A stretch of 64,000 nucleotides of DNA from Candidatus Flexicrinis affinis (GTDB lineage Bacteria > Chloroflexota > Anaerolineae > Aggregatilineales > Phototrophicaceae), in NCBI GenBank assembly GCA_016716525.1, contig JADJWE010000004.1, positions 520,512 to 584,511 on the forward strand, read 5' to 3'. This document shows, piece by piece, positions 35,395 through 43,716 of this stretch. Every line of letters begins with the position of its first letter. Position 1 is the first letter of the stretch. Made by a program: the position numbers and the translations under genes. Below the pieces are notes generated by a model. That model was given only the letters and a program-made list of their open reading frames with translations. It was not told the DNA's origin and searched no databases.

Positions 35395-35775
35395 ATGACC
35401 GATGCCCCCAAGACTCTCGCGTTGATCGCCCACGACGGCAAGAAGGCAGATATGATCGCCTTCGCGCTCAAACATCACGACATCCTCAGGCGATATCATC
35501 TCGTCGCGACTAGTACCACCGGCAAGCTGCTGAGCGACTCGGCCAACCTCGAGGTCGAGCGCATGCTGTCCGGCCCGGTTGGCGGCGACGCGCAGATCGC
35601 GGCCAAGGTCGCCGAGGGTAAGATCGCCGCGGTGTTCTTCTTCATCGACCCGCTCGGCAAGCATCCCCACGACCCCGACATCCAATCGCTGCTGCGCATC
35701 TGCAATGCGCACAACGTCCCCTTGGCGACGAACCCGGCCACGGCCACGTACATCATCTCCCAGCAGGCGCTGTAA
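35395..35775 (+). CDS. mgsA: Methylglyoxal synthase
   Basis: 126 residues. It converts dihydroxyacetone phosphate to methylglyoxal and phosphate, a bypass of lower glycolysis. Family signatures are ALIAHDGKKADMI, TSTTGKLL, MLSGPVGGDAQIAAKVAEGKI, FFFIDPLGKHPHDPD and PLATNPATATYII. The arginine found in FFRDPL of the E. coli enzyme is Ile here. Own promoter; stands alone. Confidence 0.93.
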   Translation: MTDAPKTLALIAHDGKKADMIAFALKHHDILRRYHLVATSTTGKLLSDSANLEVERMLSGPVGGDAQIAAKVAEGKIAAVFFFIDPLGKHPHDPDIQSLLRICNAHNVPLATNPATATYIISQQAL

Positions 35776-36021
35776 AGAAGTTCTCAGTCGTCAGTTGTCA
35801 GTGGTCAGAGACTGAAGCGCGGGTTGAAGTGGGCGGGTATGGGCGGACGCCATGTATGTCGTCCCTACCAAACTGCGACGTTGACTTGGCCTGGATCGGG
35901 TGAAATCCGCGTCACGCCCGCTCCTCACGTACATGCATGCCAGCGTAGTGCCGGACCCGCACGCGTCATCCGAAATCTGATTCCTGACTCCTGAAACCTA
36001 TCTCTCCTGAAAACTACCTCC
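35776..36021. other. Non-coding gap with degenerate CAGTGGTCAG-type repeats
   Basis: After mgsA a short run of related heptamers appears (TCAGTCGTCAGTTGTCAGTG). A weak hairpin near 35838-35870 (GGCGGACGCC...GTCGTCCCTAC) follows. No gene or RNA is evident. Similar TCAGT runs occur at 43616-43716. Confidence 0.45.
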
Positions 36022-36050
36022 TTGACATGCTGTGTATCGCACAGTATCCT
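36022..36050 (+). promoter_or_regulatory. Promoter of the padR operon
   Basis: Perfect TTGACA (36022-36027), 17-bp spacer, TATCCT (36045-36050). The spacer is filled by one of two operator-like palindromes. Confidence 0.75.
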
Positions 36051-36069
36051 TATGCTGTGTGATGCACAG
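36030..36069 (+). promoter_or_regulatory. Paired operator palindromes for PadR autoregulation
   Basis: Two 15-bp dyads of form CTGTG-N5-CACAG lie at 36030-36044 (between -35 and -10) and 36055-36069 (over the expected transcription start). They are 25 bp apart, centre to centre. A further CACAG half-site is near 36081. The placement predicts repression by steric block. Confidence 0.7.
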
Positions 36070-36089
36070 TATTGTAGGACGCACAGTGT

Positions 36090-36437
36090 ATGCCGGAAAT
36101 GGACGATCAGATCGACAAGCTCAGGCTTGAGCTGCGACGCGGGGTGCTCGTGCTCGCGGTGCTCGCCCAGCTTGAGACGGCCAGTTACGGCTACAGCTTG
36201 ATCCAGCGCCTCGCCGAGCGCGGGCTGGATATCGAGGAAGGGACACTGTACCCCTTGCTGCGTCGGCTTGAACAGCAGGGCTTGCTCGCAAGCGACTGGG
36301 ATACCAGCGAGGCGCGACCCCGCAAGTACTACCGCATCAGCGAGTCGGGGCGGGCCGTTCTGGAAACGCTCACCGCCGAATGGTTTGCGACAGCCGCCGT
36401 GATGCGCCGAATCTTGGGAGAAACTCACAATGACTGA
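36090..36437 (+). CDS. PadR-family transcriptional regulator
   Basis: 115 residues. The winged-helix PadR motif is clear: LRRGVLVLAVLAQLETASYGYSL, EEGTLYPLLRRLEQQGLL and RKYYRISESGRAVLETL. The C-terminal dimerisation helix is short, as in PadR subfamily 2. It overlaps the next gene by 8 bp (ATGACTGA), so the two are translationally coupled. That neighbour is a HAAS-domain membrane protein, a very common pairing. It probably represses its own operon through the CTGTG-N5-CACAG sites. Confidence 0.9.
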   Translation: MPEMDDQIDKLRLELRRGVLVLAVLAQLETASYGYSLIQRLAERGLDIEEGTLYPLLRRLEQQGLLASDWDTSEARPRKYYRISESGRAVLETLTAEWFATAAVMRRILGETHND

Positions 36438-37385
36438 TCTGGTCGACCGTTACGTTCATCAGGTCGGGCGTTACCTGTCTCCAAAGCAGCGCGCGGACAT
36501 CGAGGCCGAACTTCGCTCGCAGATCCGCGACCAGCTCGAAGACCGCTACTGCGGGATGCCGTCAGACGACGAGGTTGCCGCGGTGCTGCGCGAGCTGGGC
36601 GATCCGCGCGTGCTCGCCGCGCGCTACGCCGAGGATCGCTATTTGGTGGGGCCGGCATTCTACCCGACTATGATCACGGTGCTGCAGTATGGATGGGTCG
36701 TCTTGCCGCCGGTCGTGTTCTTCCTGTCGATCTTCGGCGCACTGACCGCGGCAGCACCCGTTGACGTGCCTCGCGCGCTCCTCGACGCGGGGCTCTCCGC
36801 CGTGCAGGCCGGGGTGTTCCTGAGCGCGGCGGTCGTGCAGGTCTTCGCCATGATCGAGCGCGCGGCGCATGCGCCGCGACTGCCGCCCGCGCCTTTCGAT
36901 CCGGTGGCGCTGCCACGCATCGACGACCCCGCCGCGGTCTCCCGATTCGAATTCGCGTTCGGGATCGCGCTCGGTGTCATCGTCACACTGATGCTGGTCT
37001 ACTTCCTCGCGGTCGGGGGCCTGACGCTTCAGTTCAACCTGAGCGATCCAGGCGATGTCATCCCGTTTCCGACGGTATGGGGCGTGCTGCTGCTCCTGAA
37101 CGGCATCGCGATGATCGCGCTGCACCTCGTCGTACTGCGGCGCAATCGGTGGGACTATCGCCTATGGGCGCTCGAAACAGCGCTGGAAGTGTTCGGCTCG
37201 ATATGCTTGTACTTCGTGCTCACCACACCGCTGTTCGACCGGTTGGTCGCGGCGAACCGGGCATCGCGACGACGCCCGTGCTCAACGCCCTGCCCGAACT
37301 CTTCGTCATCGTCGGCGCCGTCGGCACGCTGATCTCCCGTGGCAGCAAGCTCGTCGCGCTGTGGCGAAGTCCACGGACGCCTTAA
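36430..37385 (+). CDS. HAAS-domain membrane protein (reading frame shifted near its end)
   Basis: The first 80 residues form a HAAS domain (YLSPKQRADIEAELRSQIRDQLEDR...ELGDPRVLAARY). At least four membrane segments follow (starting about 85, 125, 180, 215). The open frame stops at 37332 after a low-complexity tail (ASRRRPCSTPCPNSSSS). Adding one C near 37257 (GAACCGGGC to GAACCCGGGC) restores a sensible C-terminus ending ISRGSKLVALWRSPRTP at 37385, with another membrane segment. So a one-base deletion or read error is likely. Function: probably the membrane effector or sensor paired with PadR; the mechanism is unknown. Confidence 0.75.
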
Positions 37386-37456
37386 GCAGCCGCTGCCGTT
37401 GAGGCAGCGCCCGCCATCTCACCGACATCAGATTCGTCAGTCTAAGGAGAAATGTC

Positions 37457-38431
37457 ATGAAAGCGATTTACGTGGAGCGCTTCAGCGCACCCGATGCGGT
37501 GCGTGTGCGCGAGGTCGAAACGCCTACGCCCAACGCCGATCAAGTGCTTGTCAAAGTCCACGCCACGTCGGTGAACTACAACACCGTCGCGCTGGTCACC
37601 GGAAAGCCGTTCATCGTGCGCGCAATGACGGGTGGCGTGACAAAGCCGAAGTATCACATTCCCGGCAACGACGTGGCCGGGCGTGTCGAGGCCGTTGGCG
37701 CGAACGTCACGCGCTTCAAGCCGGGCGATGCGGTCTTCGGCGACACGGCCGATGCCGGGTACGGCACGCTTGCGGAGTTCGTCGCCGTGCCGGAGACGGC
37801 GCTTGCGTTGATCCCTGCCGGGGTCTCGTTCGAGGATGCTGCATCCGCGCCTGAGGCGGGGCTGGTCGCGCTGCAAGGATTGCGGGACGTGGGACATATC
37901 GAAGCCGGCCAGCGCGTCCTGATCGTCGGGGCGTCGGGCGGTATCGGCACGTTTGCGGTGCAGATCGCCAAGCATCTCGGCGCTCACGTGACCGCCGTAT
38001 GCAGCGCGCGCAACGCGGCGCTGGTACGCTCGATCGGGGCCGATGACGTGATCGACTACACGCGCGACGACTTCGCAAAGAGTGGTCAGACGTACGACCT
38101 GATTGTGGCGACCGTGGGCTACCGTTCGATCTTCGATTTTCGGCGCGCTTTGGCGCCGGGTGGTCGCTACGTGTCGACCGGCGGCACGCTGCGCCAGATC
38201 TTCACGGCGATGCTGCTTGGGCCGCTGCTATCCCGCTCGGGAAAGACGCTGCAATCCCTTATTCTCAAGCCAAACAAGGATCTGGCGGAGCTTGGCGCGA
38301 TGATCGCTTCGGGCGCCGTCAGACCGGTGATCGAGCAGTGCTACCCACTGGCCGAGGCACAAGCCGCACTTGCACACTACGCGACCGGCCGCGCACGCGG
38401 CAAGCTTGTCATCACGATTGCGCATGACTAG
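37457..38431 (+). CDS. Zinc-free MDR-type NAD(P)-dependent oxidoreductase (quinone reductase-like)
   Basis: 324 residues. GroES-like N-terminal domain (PNADQVLVKVHATSVNY, GNDVAGRVEAVG) and Rossmann domain with the NADPH motif VGASGGIGTFAVQIAKHLGA. The catalytic-zinc cysteine and histidine are not in place, as in quinone reductase/zeta-crystallin. It is 71 bp after the HAAS gene and probably in the PadR operon. AGGAG precedes the ATG. Confidence 0.87.
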   Translation: MKAIYVERFSAPDAVRVREVETPTPNADQVLVKVHATSVNYNTVALVTGKPFIVRAMTGGVTKPKYHIPGNDVAGRVEAVGANVTRFKPGDAVFGDTADAGYGTLAEFVAVPETALALIPAGVSFEDAASAPEAGLVALQGLRDVGHIEAGQRVLIVGASGGIGTFAVQIAKHLGAHVTAVCSARNAALVRSIGADDVIDYTRDDFAKSGQTYDLIVATVGYRSIFDFRRALAPGGRYVSTGGTLRQIFTAMLLGPLLSRSGKTLQSLILKPNKDLAELGAMIASGAVRPVIEQCYPLAEAQAALAHYATGRARGKLVITIAHD

Positions 38432-38442
38432 GAGAACGGACC

Positions 38443-38826
38443 ATGGAACAAGAACGCATCATCTTATCGGCGATGTGGATCGCGCTGATGTTGACGTATC
38501 TGCTCGGTGACGTGCTGCGCATTTTCGCCGGCGATTTCAAGGCCGGCGAGATGTCTGGCGGGAAGGCGACGCAGGCGATGTGGATGGGGGCCGCGCTGCT
38601 GATGCTGATCCCGATTTTTATGCTCGTACTGTCGCTGGTCGTACCCTACGACGTTATCCGCTGGCTGACGATCATCGCCGCGGCAGGGCTGTTCCTGCTC
38701 AACGTCGTCAGCGTGATGGGCTACCCGGGCCTTTATGACCGCTTCCTGATCGTCGTCGGGCTGGTCTTCAACGTCGTGACGATCGTCTATGCCTGGAACT
38801 GGTCCCCGCCACCGGTCGCGCTTTAA
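38443..38826 (+). CDS. Small four-helix membrane protein (DUF6326-like)
   Basis: 127 residues with four membrane segments (about 6-28, 45-68, 72-92, 97-117). The order and the LTYLLGDVLRIFAGDF start resemble DUF6326 proteins, often found beside PadR-type regulators. Start 11 bp after the oxidoreductase; last gene of the operon before repeat copy C. Function unknown. Confidence 0.65.
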   Translation: MEQERIILSAMWIALMLTYLLGDVLRIFAGDFKAGEMSGGKATQAMWMGAALLMLIPIFMLVLSLVVPYDVIRWLTIIAAAGLFLLNVVSVMGYPGLYDRFLIVVGLVFNVVTIVYAWNWSPPPVAL

Positions 38827-38837
38827 CGCCGGCAAGA

Positions 38838-38992
38838 CGTGCAGAGGCTTCGCCTCCGCACCTTCACAAGGGGTTTGCACCCCTTGACCCCTTATACGGC
38901 GAAAACGGCACGCATGCGTGCCGTTTTCGCGGGTATGGGAGTCCAGAGGGCGAAAGCCTTCTGGCGGGGGTTGGGGCAGCGCCCCAAGTCCC
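38838..38992 (-). repeat. Composite hairpin repeat, copy C, with 32-bp palindromic core
   Basis: The same module order as copy A when read on the minus strand. GGGGCGCTGCCCC and CCAGA...TCTGG hairpins lead to a perfect 32-bp palindrome at 38899-38930 (outer arms GCGAAAACGG and CCGTTTTCGC), then a CAAGGGG/CCCCTTG hairpin and a GGAGGCGAAGCCTC hairpin. It directly abuts the stop codon of the aromatic amino acid hydroxylase at 38993. Confidence 0.75.
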
Positions 38993-39724
38993 TTAACGGT
39001 GTTGAGCTGGCAGGGTGTCGTGATACTCGACCCACAGCGGCGCGGACGTCTCGAGTTGTTCGATCGAGTCGAGGATGAACAACGTCTTGTGCATCTGGTG
39101 CGGGCTGGGGCTGACGCCTTCAAACGCCTCGATGCTGAACGGTACCTTTTCGACGGCGTCGCTGAGGGCGTGCTCAAGCTCGCCGGGCGAGGACATCAGG
39201 CCGGCACCGAGGGCTTTCATCGCGCCGTCTTCGATCAGGAAGCCGAACTCAATCGTGTACCACCACAACGAGCCGAGCGATTTGCGCTGCTCGGGCGTGT
39301 AGCGCAGGGCGATATGCGCAAACTGCTCGATGTAGTCGGCATACTGCCTGTCGGCCATCAGCGGCAGGTGGCCGAAGGTATCGTGCCAGATGTCCGGCAG
39401 CGGGGTATAGAGCAGCTCTTCTTCGCTGCGGATGTACTCGGTGACGAGAAACTGCCGGCGGGCGAGGTGTTCGAACCACGACTGGCCGTCGCTGTACACC
39501 ACATCGGTGCTGACCAGTTCCCAGCCCACGAGGTCTTGCAGGCGATGGCTGAGCGCGTCGAAATCGGGGATGCGCTCGCGCTGCAACCCGAGCGTCTCCA
39601 AGCCTTCGAGCCACAAACGGCAGGCGTAGCGGTGGCAGTTGGCGATTTGATGGTCCCAAAGCATCGACCAGATACGGTCGTCTTCAGGCGTGAATCGTTT
39701 GAATGGACGACGGGATTCGCTCAT
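38993..39724 (-). CDS. phhA: Aromatic amino acid hydroxylase (phenylalanine 4-monooxygenase type)
   Basis: 243 residues. Non-haem iron ligands His114 and His119 (DIWHDTFGHLP) and Glu159 (WYTIEFG) are all present. Other family marks are ELVSTDVVYSDGQSWFEHLA and DFDALSHRLQDLVGW. It hydroxylates Phe (or Trp) using tetrahydropterin and O2. The length is that of the compact bacterial catalytic domain, without a regulatory ACT domain. No pterin recycling gene (phhB) is adjacent. Confidence 0.88.
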   Translation of the reverse strand: MSESRRPFKRFTPEDDRIWSMLWDHQIANCHRYACRLWLEGLETLGLQRERIPDFDALSHRLQDLVGWELVSTDVVYSDGQSWFEHLARRQFLVTEYIRSEEELLYTPLPDIWHDTFGHLPLMADRQYADYIEQFAHIALRYTPEQRKSLGSLWWYTIEFGFLIEDGAMKALGAGLMSSPGELEHALSDAVEKVPFSIEAFEGVSPSPHQMHKTLFILDSIEQLETSAPLWVEYHDTLPAQHR

Positions 39725-39854
39725 TTCGGCAGGCTTTCCGGTTCGCACTCACCTCGGTCGGATTATTGTGCATTTTACCATAGAACCTGTTGTGCGAACT
39801 GAAGGTGTCCGGCAGTTCGACCGAACAGCGCAGCGGAGCAGGTCGGACTCAAGG

Positions 39855-41543
39855 TCAGGTGCTGTCGCGCAGCGGCGCGTACAGCTCGTGCCGGATTTCA
39901 TCCGTGAAGTGGCTGATTCGCTCGTTAGGGACATCAAAGTGCAGGAGCGCCTGCCGGACGATTTCGAGACCAGCCTCAAATTCCGGCTGAACGACCTCAA
40001 ACACACCGTGCCTATGGAGGACGTGCAGCAGTTCGACATTTTCGACCCGTGCCACAATGTCGAGTTGGGGCTGGATTTGGCGGACGCGAACGACAACAGA
40101 TGTCGTGGTCACCAGCGCGGGGAGTGTGATCAGCAGCAGCTTGGCGCTATGGACGCTGGCCGTATGCAGCACGGTTTCCTGACTGGCATCGCCGTAGATC
40201 ACCGGCATGCCATCCAGCTTGCACTGGTCCACGCGGCGCTGATCCAATTCGATGACGACAAACGGAAGCTGCATACGCTGCAGAACTTTTGCGACGTAGT
40301 ATCCGGTTCGCCCGCCACCGGCGATGACGATGTGATCATGTAGACCGCCGCTTGGCAGATTGACCGTCACGAGCGCTTCCGAATGGAACCGGCGGCGCCA
40401 GATGCGGTAAATCGGCTCCGCGAGGCGGGGCAGCAGAGGCGTAAGCACCATCGTGATGATCGTGGCCGTCAAGACCAGCGAGTACAGATCCTGAGAGATC
40501 GACTGCGTGGTTAGCCCGACGCGTGCCAGAACGAAGGAGAACTCTCCGATCTGAAACATCGTCAGTCCAACGGCAATCGGGATGATTTTGCCATACCCGA
40601 ATACGCGGACGAGCAAGCTGAAGATCAGCATCTTGCCCACCGTAACGAGGCCGACGAGCAGAAGCACGGTCGACAAGTTATCGAACAGGTAGGCAGGGTC
40701 GAGCAGCATACCGACGGATACGAAGAACACAAGGCCGAACAGATCACGCAGCGGCGTGATATCCCCCAGCGCCTGCTGGCTGTAGTCCGATTCGCTCAGT
40801 ACGATGCCTGCGACGAAGGCGCCGAACGCGAACGACAGGCCAAACACATACGACACGTAGCCGATGCCCAACCCGAGCGTCGTGACAGCTAACAGGAACA
40901 GCTCGCGCGAGTTCCACTGCGCGATCATACGCATCAGCAGCGGCATGGCTCGCGTTCCGACAACAACCATACCCAGCATGAACACGGCAGCCTTGAAGAT
41001 AGCGCCCAACAGCGCCGGCAGCCCCGCCGACAGATCGCTGAGTTCCGGCAGGATAAATATCAGCGGGATGATCGCCAGATCCTGCACGATCAGGATGCCG
41101 ATCATCACACGGCTCGACAGCGTGCCGAGAAGTCCGCGCGCCATCAGCGTTTTGAGAATCACCATCGTGCTGGAGACCGAGATCAACCCGCCCAACCAGA
41201 TCGACTCGATCCAATCCAAGCCGATACCCCGGCCGATCAGCGTGCCGAACGCGATCGTCAGCAGCATCTGAATCGGCGTGCCGATCAGGGCAACTCGGCG
41301 GACGGGCTGCAAATCCCGCAGCGAGAACTCCAGCCCGAGCGCGAACAGCAGCAGGCCCACCCCTAGCTCGGCCAACAATTCGATGTCATGGACGCTGCTG
41401 ATCGTGAAGATGCCGGTGTACGGACTGACCAGCAGACCACCGAGAATGTAGCCGAGGATGAGGGGCTGCTTCAGGCGCTGCGCGATCAGCGCGCCCAGCA
41501 TCGCGACGATGACGACAATGACGATATCGGCTGCAATTCCCAT
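39855..41543 (-). CDS. Cation:proton antiporter, CPA2/KefB type, with C-terminal RCK domain
   Basis: 562 residues. The N-terminal 380 residues hold about 12 membrane segments of the Na+/H+ exchanger fold (QPLILGYILGGLLVSPYTG; GAFVAGIVLSESDYS with the acidic transport region). A TrkA-N nucleotide-binding domain follows (HIVIAGGGRTGYYVAKVLQ; DASQETVL). It probably exports K+ or Na+ in exchange for protons, gated by NAD(H) or glutathione adducts. The start region matches family usage. A minus-strand TATAAT lies upstream at 41623-41628. Confidence 0.88.
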   Translation of the reverse strand: MGIAADIVIVVIVAMLGALIAQRLKQPLILGYILGGLLVSPYTGIFTISSVHDIELLAELGVGLLLFALGLEFSLRDLQPVRRVALIGTPIQMLLTIAFGTLIGRGIGLDWIESIWLGGLISVSSTMVILKTLMARGLLGTLSSRVMIGILIVQDLAIIPLIFILPELSDLSAGLPALLGAIFKAAVFMLGMVVVGTRAMPLLMRMIAQWNSRELFLLAVTTLGLGIGYVSYVFGLSFAFGAFVAGIVLSESDYSQQALGDITPLRDLFGLVFFVSVGMLLDPAYLFDNLSTVLLLVGLVTVGKMLIFSLLVRVFGYGKIIPIAVGLTMFQIGEFSFVLARVGLTTQSISQDLYSLVLTATIITMVLTPLLPRLAEPIYRIWRRRFHSEALVTVNLPSGGLHDHIVIAGGGRTGYYVAKVLQRMQLPFVVIELDQRRVDQCKLDGMPVIYGDASQETVLHTASVHSAKLLLITLPALVTTTSVVVRVRQIQPQLDIVARVENVELLHVLHRHGVFEVVQPEFEAGLEIVRQALLHFDVPNERISHFTDEIRHELYAPLRDST

Positions 41544-41813
41544 AAGACCGGCTATTCCATACGCTCAACGGTGCGCGGGGAACGCGTCATAAGCTGCGTG
41601 CGCGTTGCCCATCGCTGACCGGATTATAACCGGCGTGTACCGTCAGCCGGCCAATCGCCGTGTCGATGATAAGCCCGGTCGTGCGCAGACACAGCGCAAA
41701 CGCATCACGTCGTGGCGCGCAACCGGCAGCCTGTGGATGGCCTGAATCAGCGTGCTTTAGGTGGGAACACGCGTCAGGCCAATCCTGCCGGGCCTCGTGA
41801 CGGCGCAATCAGC

Positions 41814-42527
41814 TTAGTCGCGCGTCAGCACCACATAGGTGTTTAGGCTGCCGTCTTGACCGTCGGCGCGGTACCGCGTGCACTCGCGCAAGTCGCTGGC
41901 TGTCACCAGATGGTCGATCTCGGCGTCGGTATGATAGTGGCAGTAACGCACGGCTTGCGTGCCACGCCGCCAATCGAGCAGATAGTCGTTCTGTTCGACC
42001 TGTGCCGCCAGCTCTTGCGGCCACGGTTGAACGCGCTTGCGCAGGCGGTCGCTGTCAAGGAAGCGCCAGAACGCGACGGTCAAGACGCCGCCGGGCGCGA
42101 CCAGCCCCGCCAACTGGCGGATGAACATACGCCGGTATTCGCGACCGGGGATGTGGTGCATCAAGCCGAACGCGCCGACTAGATCGTACAGGCCGGGGAC
42201 CATGCCGTGTTCGATCATGTCGCGCGCGGTGAGGCGAACGGTCAAGCGTGGTTCGGCTTCCAGTGCCGACCGCGCGACATCGAGCAGCGACTCGCTGAAG
42301 TCGACGCCGTGGTAGCGGATCGGCCGGTCGAGTGACTCGGCGAGGAACAGCCCGAAGCGCCCGTTGCCACAGCCGGCATCCAGCACGCTCTTGACGGCAG
42401 CGCAGTAGGGCAGCAGCGACTTCCAGCCGGGCCACGGCGTGCCGCGCGTTTCGTCGAAATCGGCGGCGACTGTCGCGTAGAATTCGGCATTGATTTGGTT
42501 GAGGGTGCGGATCGTGTCGGCGTGCAT
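41814..42527 (-). CDS. Class I SAM-dependent methyltransferase
   Basis: 237 residues from the Met of MHADTIRTLNQINAEFY; Met codons nine to thirteen residues upstream are alternatives. SAM motif I is VLDAGCGNGRFGLFLA and motif II has YHGVDFSESLLD. The N-terminal NQINAEFYATVAADFDETRGTPWPGW resembles Trm9/ALKBH8-type tRNA wobble-uridine methyltransferases, so a tRNA target is possible but not shown. A 270-bp gap upstream of kefB shows only that gene's -10. Confidence 0.72.
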   Translation of the reverse strand: MHADTIRTLNQINAEFYATVAADFDETRGTPWPGWKSLLPYCAAVKSVLDAGCGNGRFGLFLAESLDRPIRYHGVDFSESLLDVARSALEAEPRLTVRLTARDMIEHGMVPGLYDLVGAFGLMHHIPGREYRRMFIRQLAGLVAPGGVLTVAFWRFLDSDRLRKRVQPWPQELAAQVEQNDYLLDWRRGTQAVRYCHYHTDAEIDHLVTASDLRECTRYRADGQDGSLNTYVVLTRD

Positions 42528-42640
42528 GGCGCGCATTATCGGCGTGCGCAGTCGCTCCCGCAAGGGCCGCCGCGACCGGCTGTGTGACCATCGCGGCAGT
42601 GCGTTACACTGTAGGCGTGCCGTTCTGCGAGGATACGCCC

Positions 42641-43615
42641 ATGCACTATGACGTTGTGACGTTGGGTGAGCCCCTGCTGCGGTTGACCCCGCCGCGTTAC
42701 AAGCCGTTGGACAAAGCCGATATCTTCGAGGTCGAGGTGGGCGGCAGCGAAGCCAACACGGCTGCCGGACTGGCCGGCTTAGGCTTGAGCGTTGCCTACC
42801 TGACGCGGCTGACCGACAACCCGCTCGGCAAGCTGATCGCCGATACCCTGAACGGGTTCGGTGTGGATACGAGCCACATCACATGGACGCCGCGCGACCG
42901 GGTCGGCACGTACTACTACGAGGACGCTGCCCCGCCGCGCCAGACACGCGTCGTATACGACCGCGCCGGCAGCGCGGCGAGCAAGATGCGCCCGTCCGAC
43001 CTGCCCGAGGCGCTGTTCGGGTTCGAGCAAGCGCGCGTGCTGCACCTCACTGGAATCACGGCGGCGCTCAGCTATGCAGCCAACGGTACCGCCCTTCACG
43101 CGCTCAAGCAGGCCGAGGAATCGAACTGGCGGCTGAGTTTTGACGTCAACTACCGGTCGCGGCTGTGGAGCGCGGCCGACGCCCAGACCGGGATCGAACC
43201 GTTCCTGCGCGTGGCCGATATCGCCTTCATCCCACTGCGCGACGCCCGCCTGATCTACAACTTGTCGGACTCGGTGCCGCTGGAACGCGTGCTCGACACG
43301 CTCGGCGCGTATTACCCGCAAACGGTGTGGGTGATGACGCTGGGCGCGGACGGCGCGATGGCGCGCGACCGCGACGGCACGATGTGGCGGCAGCCTGCCT
43401 ATCCCGCGCACACCGTCTCGCGTATCGGCAGTGGCGACGCCTTCGATGCCGGCTTTCTCACCGCATTTCTCAACAATGCGCCGCTTCCCGAGGCGCTGCG
43501 CTGGGGTAATGCGTGCGCTGCGCTCAAGCGCAGTCAGCCCGGTGACATTGCCCGCCTGTCGGTCGCCGACGTCAAGCGGGTGATCGACGCCGGCACGGGA
43601 GATGTCCTCAGATAG
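42641..43615 (+). CDS. PfkB-family carbohydrate kinase (KDG kinase-like)
   Basis: 324 residues from ATG at 42641; an upstream in-frame GTG (42584) is unlikely because TACACT at 42605-42610 looks like a -10. PfkB signature 1 region is VGGSEANTAAGLAGLG and signature 2 is IGSGDAFDAGFLTAFL with the catalytic Asp. Closest by eye to 2-dehydro-3-deoxygluconokinases and fructokinases. No sugar-pathway neighbours. Confidence 0.84.
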   Translation: MHYDVVTLGEPLLRLTPPRYKPLDKADIFEVEVGGSEANTAAGLAGLGLSVAYLTRLTDNPLGKLIADTLNGFGVDTSHITWTPRDRVGTYYYEDAAPPRQTRVVYDRAGSAASKMRPSDLPEALFGFEQARVLHLTGITAALSYAANGTALHALKQAEESNWRLSFDVNYRSRLWSAADAQTGIEPFLRVADIAFIPLRDARLIYNLSDSVPLERVLDTLGAYYPQTVWVMTLGADGAMARDRDGTMWRQPAYPAHTVSRIGSGDAFDAGFLTAFLNNAPLPEALRWGNACAALKRSQPGDIARLSVADVKRVIDAGTGDVLR

Positions 43616-43716
43616 TGGTCAGGAGTCAGGTGTCAGTATTCAGTGGTTAGGTGCAGAATGCCCACAACCGGTACTACCGACGATCACTCTGACTACTGAC
43701 CACTGATCACTGATAT
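43616..43716. repeat. Degenerate TCAGTGGT/ACCACTGA repeats
   Basis: Runs of related heptamers on one strand (GGTCAGGAGTCAGGTGTCAG) and their complement (CTGACTACTGACCACTGATC) face each other across about 45 bp. They can form a long imperfect hairpin between the convergent kinase and folK genes. Confidence 0.5.

Noticed and set aside
41544..41813. Structured RNA upstream of the antiporter gene
   Set aside because: Only a -10-like TATAAT and scattered short palindromes; no conserved RNA motif recognised.
43616..43716. tRNA or small RNA in the folK gap
   Set aside because: The inverted symmetry comes from degenerate heptamer repeats, not from a cloverleaf or known RNA.
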